The notes beneath the pieces are model-generated. The model saw only the letters and a list, made by a program, of their open reading frames with translations. It did not search any database and had not been told where the DNA came from. From NCBI GenBank assembly GCA_964529035.1, contig CAZGUG010000007.1, forward strand, positions 1 to 52,177: 52,177 nt of DNA, in the 5' to 3' direction. Position 1 is the stretch's first letter, and each line of letters begins with the position of its first letter. Shown piece after piece: positions 49,879-52,177 of this stretch. The DNA comes from CAZGUG01 sp964529035 (GTDB lineage: Bacteria > Bacillota > Clostridia > Ch29). The position numbers were made by a program, and so were the translations under genes.

Positions 49879-50769
49879 ATGCGCGTTACCAACAACATGC
49901 TTATTAACAACATGATGCGGAATTTAAACTTCAATCTCAGGCGATTACAAAAGGTAAACGACGAAATGGCCAGCGGCAAAAAATTTCGGATGCCCTCGGA
50001 CAACCCGGTGGGGGTTGCCCGCAGCCTGAAGATCAGGGCCGACCTTAACGAAAATGCGCAGTTCAAGAAAAATGCCGAGGACGCACTGTCATGGATGGAA
50101 ACCACCGAGACCGCCCTTATGCAGATCAAGGAAGTGCTGCAGAGGGCGAGGGAGCTTGCGGTTCAGGGCGCAAACGGGGTTTTAAGCCCTGAGGACAGTC
50201 AAAAGGTTGCCGACGAAGTTATGCAGCTCAGGGACCATCTGGTATCACTGGGTAACAGTACCTATATGGGCAAACATATATTCTCGGGTTACAGGCTGGA
50301 CCAGGTACCCGTTGAGCTGGACGGCGGAGGCGGCCTCAGTTACCAGGGGGATGACGGGCAAATATTGTACCAGGTGGGGGTAAGCGATATTCTGCAGGCA
50401 AACATAACCGCAGAGGATGTACTAAGACCCGGGGGGAAGGACCTTTTGGCGGATATGGAAAGCCTTATAGGCTCCCTTGGGGCCGGGGATTCGCAGGCTG
50501 TAGGCGGGCTTTTGACGGATTTGGATATACACTTTGAGAACGTATTGACAATGATTTCCGAGACAGGGGCAAAGACCAACAGGGTTGAACTGGTGATAAA
50601 CCGGCTGGGGGACGAGAACCTGAACTTTTCCGGCCTTCTGTCCAAGAACGAGGATGTGGACATGGCCGAGGTTATTATCCGGCTTAAGAACGAGGAAAAT
50701 GTGTATATGGCCGCCCTTGCGGGGGGAGCCAGGATTATTCAGCCCAACCTTGTGGATTTTTTAAGATAG
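49879..50769 (+). CDS. flgL: Flagellar hook-associated protein 3
   Basis: FlgL joins hook and filament. The 296-aa flagellin-like protein has the N-terminal MRVTNNMLINNMMRNLNFNL, MASGKKFRMPSDNPVGVARS and the C-terminal coiled coil ending VYMAALAGGARIIQPNLVDF. AAAGGAGTGA precedes the ATG at 49879. The length is normal. Confidence 0.95.
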   Translation: MRVTNNMLINNMMRNLNFNLRRLQKVNDEMASGKKFRMPSDNPVGVARSLKIRADLNENAQFKKNAEDALSWMETTETALMQIKEVLQRARELAVQGANGVLSPEDSQKVADEVMQLRDHLVSLGNSTYMGKHIFSGYRLDQVPVELDGGGGLSYQGDDGQILYQVGVSDILQANITAEDVLRPGGKDLLADMESLIGSLGAGDSQAVGGLLTDLDIHFENVLTMISETGAKTNRVELVINRLGDENLNFSGLLSKNEDVDMAEVIIRLKNEENVYMAALAGGARIIQPNLVDFLR

Positions 50770-50783
50770 GCGGGTGACGGGGT

Positions 50784-51341
50784 ATGGGCCTTCAGATAAA
50801 CCAAGAGTTCGGACGGGTGGGCATCAATACTACTGATGCCTTTATTAGTATAAAGATGCGGCAGCCGGCAGTCAGGACAAAAAGCACCCTGCCGGGAATG
50901 GAAATAGATATTCAGCCGGTTGAAATGGACATCGACCAAAAACAGTGCTTTTGCGAGGTGGGGCTTAAAACGGCGGACACTTTTACAAGGGATGCGGCAA
51001 ATAAAGCGAGGCAAAAATGCGAAAGACAGACTGCCGCCATGGCGAAGAAGGGGGATTTTTTTGCCAGGGTCAACAAAAACGCGAATGCTATACCGATGGT
51101 GGCAAAAAATATCATGAAAAGGAAGGCGGAACACACCATAGCCGCCATGCCTAAAAGCAGGCCGAAGATAAGCTTCACCAGGGGAATGGACATTAGCTGG
51201 AATATGGGGGATGTGGAAGTGGAAGCAATTACCGAAGAACCGGATATATCCGCTTCCAGGGCCCGCGTGGAGGTTTACCTGGTACAGAAGCCGTACATTA
51301 AAATAGAATACCGAGGCAGAATACTGGACAGAACAATATAG
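50784..51341 (+). CDS. yviE: YviE-like DUF6470 protein
   Basis: This 185-aa protein lies between flgL and fliW, exactly where B. subtilis has yviE, and shows the DUF6470 pattern (MGLQINQEFGRVGINTT, PGMEIDIQPVEMDIDQKQCF, DVEVEAI near the end). Function unknown, probably flagellar assembly. The ATG at 50784 follows GGCGGGTGACGGGG. Confidence 0.85.
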   Translation: MGLQINQEFGRVGINTTDAFISIKMRQPAVRTKSTLPGMEIDIQPVEMDIDQKQCFCEVGLKTADTFTRDAANKARQKCERQTAAMAKKGDFFARVNKNANAIPMVAKNIMKRKAEHTIAAMPKSRPKISFTRGMDISWNMGDVEVEAITEEPDISASRARVEVYLVQKPYIKIEYRGRILDRTI

Positions 51342-51359
51342 CGGTGGGAGGGAAGCATA

Positions 51360-51803
51360 ATGAATCTGAAAACGAAGTTCTTCGGTGAGATTGAATACGA
51401 TGAGCGTGAAATGCTTGAGTTTCCTGCAGGGCTGCCGGGCTTTGAGGATTGCAAAAAATTTATCGCGATAGACAACCCGGACGGGGGAGGAGTGTTCAAA
51501 TGGCTGCAGTCTGTCGACAGGCCCGAGCTGGCCTTTGTGGTTATGAACCCCTTCTTTATAATGGCGGACTACGAATTCGACATACCCGAAAGCGTGGTAG
51601 AAATGCTGCGGCTCAAAGGGCCGGAAGACGCTTCGGTGCTGGCGGTGGTCAGAATACCCGACGAACTGAAGAAAATGACGGTAAACCTGAGGGCGCCCAT
51701 AGTGATAAACAGGACCAACAACCGGGCACATCAGACGGTGCTGGAGGATGACAGGTACAGTGTCAGGCATCCTGTGGATTCATCCATGCAGGATGCGGGT
51801 TAG
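51360..51803 (+). CDS. fliW: Flagellar assembly factor FliW
   Basis: FliW binds CsrA and is displaced by flagellin, so free CsrA then blocks flagellin translation. The 147-aa protein has the family pattern TKFFGEIEYDEREMLEFPAG, LPGFEDCKKFIAI and VNLRAPIVINRTNNRAHQ. The ATG at 51360 follows GGGAGGG. It is followed after 12 bases by csrA. Confidence 0.95.
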   Translation: MNLKTKFFGEIEYDEREMLEFPAGLPGFEDCKKFIAIDNPDGGGVFKWLQSVDRPELAFVVMNPFFIMADYEFDIPESVVEMLRLKGPEDASVLAVVRIPDELKKMTVNLRAPIVINRTNNRAHQTVLEDDRYSVRHPVDSSMQDAG

Positions 51804-51815
51804 GAGGCGGAAGCC

Positions 51816-52064
51816 GTGCTTATACTATCCAGGAAAAAAGACGAGAGCATAGTGGTAGGGGACAATATTGTAATCAGGGTGGTGGATATTGAAGAGGGCC
51901 GGGTAAAGCTTGGCATCTCGGCACCGGCGGATGTGAGCATACACAGAAAGGAAGTGTACGAGGCCATACGGAAGGAGAACAGGGAAGCCGCCGTAAACAG
52001 GGAAATATCCATAAAGGACCTTAATATTTTGATAAAAAACAAAAAACCCTCCGACCGGGGCTAA
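51816..52064 (+). CDS. csrA: Translational regulator CsrA
   Basis: CsrA binds GGA motifs in leader RNAs, classically that of flagellin. The 82-aa protein begins MLILSRKKDESIVVGDNIVI and includes the RNA-contact stretch GISAPADVSIHRKEVYEAI. The GTG at 51816 follows AGGAGGCGG. Its C-terminal tail is slightly longer than in Bacillus. It pairs with fliW, and a probable sigma-D promoter overlaps its stop. Confidence 0.96.
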   Translation: MLILSRKKDESIVVGDNIVIRVVDIEEGRVKLGISAPADVSIHRKEVYEAIRKENREAAVNREISIKDLNILIKNKKPSDRG

Positions 52065-52089
52065 AGTTTAAATAAAGACAGTACGATAA
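52062..52089 (+). promoter_or_regulatory. Candidate sigma-D promoter after csrA
   Basis: TAAA (52062-52065), 16 bases, TACGATAA (52082-52089): a perfect -35 half and six of eight -10 positions of the sigma-28 consensus. It would serve the gene that begins at the window end. Confidence 0.5.
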
Positions 52090-52113
52090 TACTAATGAAG
52101 GAAGGTTTTGCTT

Positions 52114-52177
52114 TTGTATCGCGGCCGGGTACGGGGCAGGGCACTTCTTCAGATAAACGGCAAGGATGCCGGAAAAA
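52114..52177 (+). CDS. Start of an unknown gene, cut by the window end
   Basis: GGAAGG (52100-52105) is followed after eight bases by TTG and an open frame to the end of the window (peptide beginning MYRGRVRGRALLQING). TTG at 52108 in the same frame is an alternative. It is too short to identify; the place is that of flagellin or a filament gene in Bacillus, but the peptide does not look like flagellin. Confidence 0.4.
   Translation, partial: MYRGRVRGRALLQINGKDAGK

Overview
The window comes from a spore-forming, flagellated anaerobic Firmicute of the class Clostridia. Evidence for this is spoIIQ, spoIID, spoIIID and a Spo0E-like gene, a Gram-positive flagellar set with FliW/CsrA, strong AGGAGG-type ribosome sites with frequent TTG and GTG starts, a SAM-I riboswitch, and gene order that follows Bacillus subtilis over long stretches. 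The genus cannot be fixed from the sequence. Three runs of 100 N (20624-20723, 24782-24881, 49240-49339) are assembly gaps of unknown true length.

Layout. 1-8392: housekeeping block with a DUF1385 gene, prmC, prfA, a ZIP metal transporter, tsaC, ywlE, rpiB, upp, wecA and wecB. 8676-17159: nine-gene V-type ATPase operon (ntpFIKECGABD). 17383-18264: a metallo-beta-lactamase-fold gene on the minus strand. 18451-26129: complete F-type ATPase operon (atpZ, atpI, B, E1, E2, F, H, A, G, D, C). 26285-36844: ywmB, murA, spoIIQ (minus), spoIID, a molybdopterin oxidoreductase (minus), spoIIID, mbl, flhO, flhP, a flgJ-like gene and fabZ. 36921-40640: a Spo0E-like gene, an unknown exported protein and a large secreted phosphodiester-glycosidase-type protein. 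40962-41319: four tRNAs (Pro, Glu, Thr, Tyr). 41415-44738: a small membrane protein, SAM-I riboswitch plus metK, two tiny DUF genes and a ComK-like gene. 44778-52064: recD2, comFC, yvyF, flgM, flgN, flgK, flgL, yviE, fliW and csrA, followed by the first codons of another gene.

The most notable content is the pair of rotary ATPases side by side, both with sodium-binding signatures in their rotor subunits. The V-type K subunit has the Leu61/Thr64/Gln65/Gln116/Glu145 set known from Enterococcus hirae. The F-type single-hairpin c subunit has Gln32/Glu65/Thr66/Tyr70, numbered as in Ilyobacter. A second F-type c gene encodes three fused hairpins (266 aa), of which hairpins 1 and 2 keep the ion-binding Glu and hairpin 3 has Gln245 instead. 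This predicts a mixed, V-like rotor in an F-type enzyme. The epsilon subunit is short and lacks the C-terminal inhibitory helices. A 29-bp palindrome-forming repeat family lies at the ends of these operons, between the two c genes (where the assembly breaks), and after spoIID.

The motility genes form a recognisable regulatory circuit. Candidate sigma-D promoters precede flhO, flgM and the gene after csrA. FlgM (anti-sigma-D), and FliW with CsrA (translation control of flagellin), are encoded in the same cluster. Sporulation control is represented by SpoIIID, the SpoIIQ/SpoIID engulfment proteins and a Spo0E-type phosphatase.
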